Source of the DNA: Clostridia bacterium | GTDB taxonomy: Bacteria; Bacillota_A; Clostridia; Oscillospirales; CAG-272 | DNA length: 12,091 nt | Assembly: GCA_017542695.1 (NCBI GenBank) | Contig: JAFXWT010000138.1 | Location: 1 to 12,091 of the forward strand | Reading direction: 5' to 3' | Shown here: positions 11,909 through 12,091 of the stretch, piece after piece | Layout of the letters: the number at the start of each line of letters is the position of its first letter | How positions within the stretch are numbered: position 1 is the first letter of the stretch | The notes under the pieces: model-generated | What the model was told of the DNA's origin: nothing | Databases searched by the model: none | The model's input: only the letters and a program-made list of their open reading frames with translations | Translations under genes and position numbers: made by a program

Positions 11909-12091
11909 GGGCATAGCCAAGATCAAGGACCGGAGAAGGATCTCTTTGACCGTGTGCAGGCGCGAAAAGCAAATTGACTCCGCACCTAAACTCGGCTTTT
12001 CTTTTAATCAAAGTTCGTACATATTCAGGTACTCGGCGCCAAACGACTATTTTACGATAATCATTTTTATTTGAAAAATGTTGAAAATCAA
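11909..12091. other. Right-hand end, no recognised gene
   Basis: A gene-free tail that becomes A+T-rich toward the edge. TTGACT at 11974-11979 has no good -10 box at 17 bases. A 40-codon GTG-started frame exists (11952-12074) but has no properly spaced ribosome site. I see no RNA gene or repeat. Confidence 0.4.

Noticed and set aside
11952..12074. 40-codon GTG-started frame near the right edge
   Set aside because: The only purine-rich site (GGAGAAGG) is too far upstream and no family match is evident; it may still be a fragment, but I cannot support it.

Overview
The window reads as a chromosomal segment of an uncultured Clostridia-type Bacillota, probably a gut lineage. This rests on AAAGGAG/GGAGG ribosome sites, sigma-A promoters close to TTGACA-17-TATAAT, CCA-encoding tRNA-Leu genes, a HxlR regulator, a DUF1858 protein and small YcxB- and YjbR-like proteins. 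Taxonomy is inferred from style only. Base composition is mixed: fucI, rpiB and the 6.2-11.8 kb cluster are G+C-richer, while the XRE gene (2475-3530) and the YcxB-like gene (5051-5626) are clearly A+T-rich.

Layout. Positions 1-1093 (minus strand) hold the first 364 codons of L-fucose isomerase, with its promoter and a palindromic leader. Divergent from it is tRNA-Leu(GAG) with promoter and terminator, then an MmcQ/YjbR-like gene with its own promoter. Positions 1923-2474 carry no gene but a stack of hairpins and a tRNA-like T-arm fragment. An A+T-rich XRE-type regulator follows. It is flanked on both sides by diverged copies of one structured non-coding element (about 1957-2055 and 3595-3687). 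Next comes a 226-bp array of mini-hairpins separated by GTGATAT words, a terminator and a strong promoter for an RpiB/LacAB-type isomerase gene. A lipoprotein gene and a YcxB-like membrane protein gene follow. tRNA-Leu(CAG) then has its own promoter and terminator.

From 6123 to about 11900 lies a one-directional, redox-themed cluster. It runs: cysteine-rich HxlR regulator, thiol peroxidase of the glutathione peroxidase family, two-lobed nitroreductase, short flavodoxin-like protein, radical SAM protein with a C-terminal cysteine region, DUF1858 CxxC protein, DUF2156-GNAT fusion, glutaredoxin-like CPYC protein, and a 33-codon ORF with a strong ribosome site. An intrinsic terminator closes it. 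The promoter before hxlR carries a 9-bp inverted repeat over the -10 box, a likely operator. The hxlR-gpx stop/start overlap and short gaps suggest one or two operons. The working picture is a thiol/oxidant-sensing regulator controlling peroxide and electrophile detoxification, next to an uncharacterised radical SAM/DUF1858/flavodoxin/acyltransferase module.

The best candidates for something undescribed are the mirror-symmetric mini-hairpin array, the duplicated element flanking the XRE gene, and the redox/radical SAM cluster.
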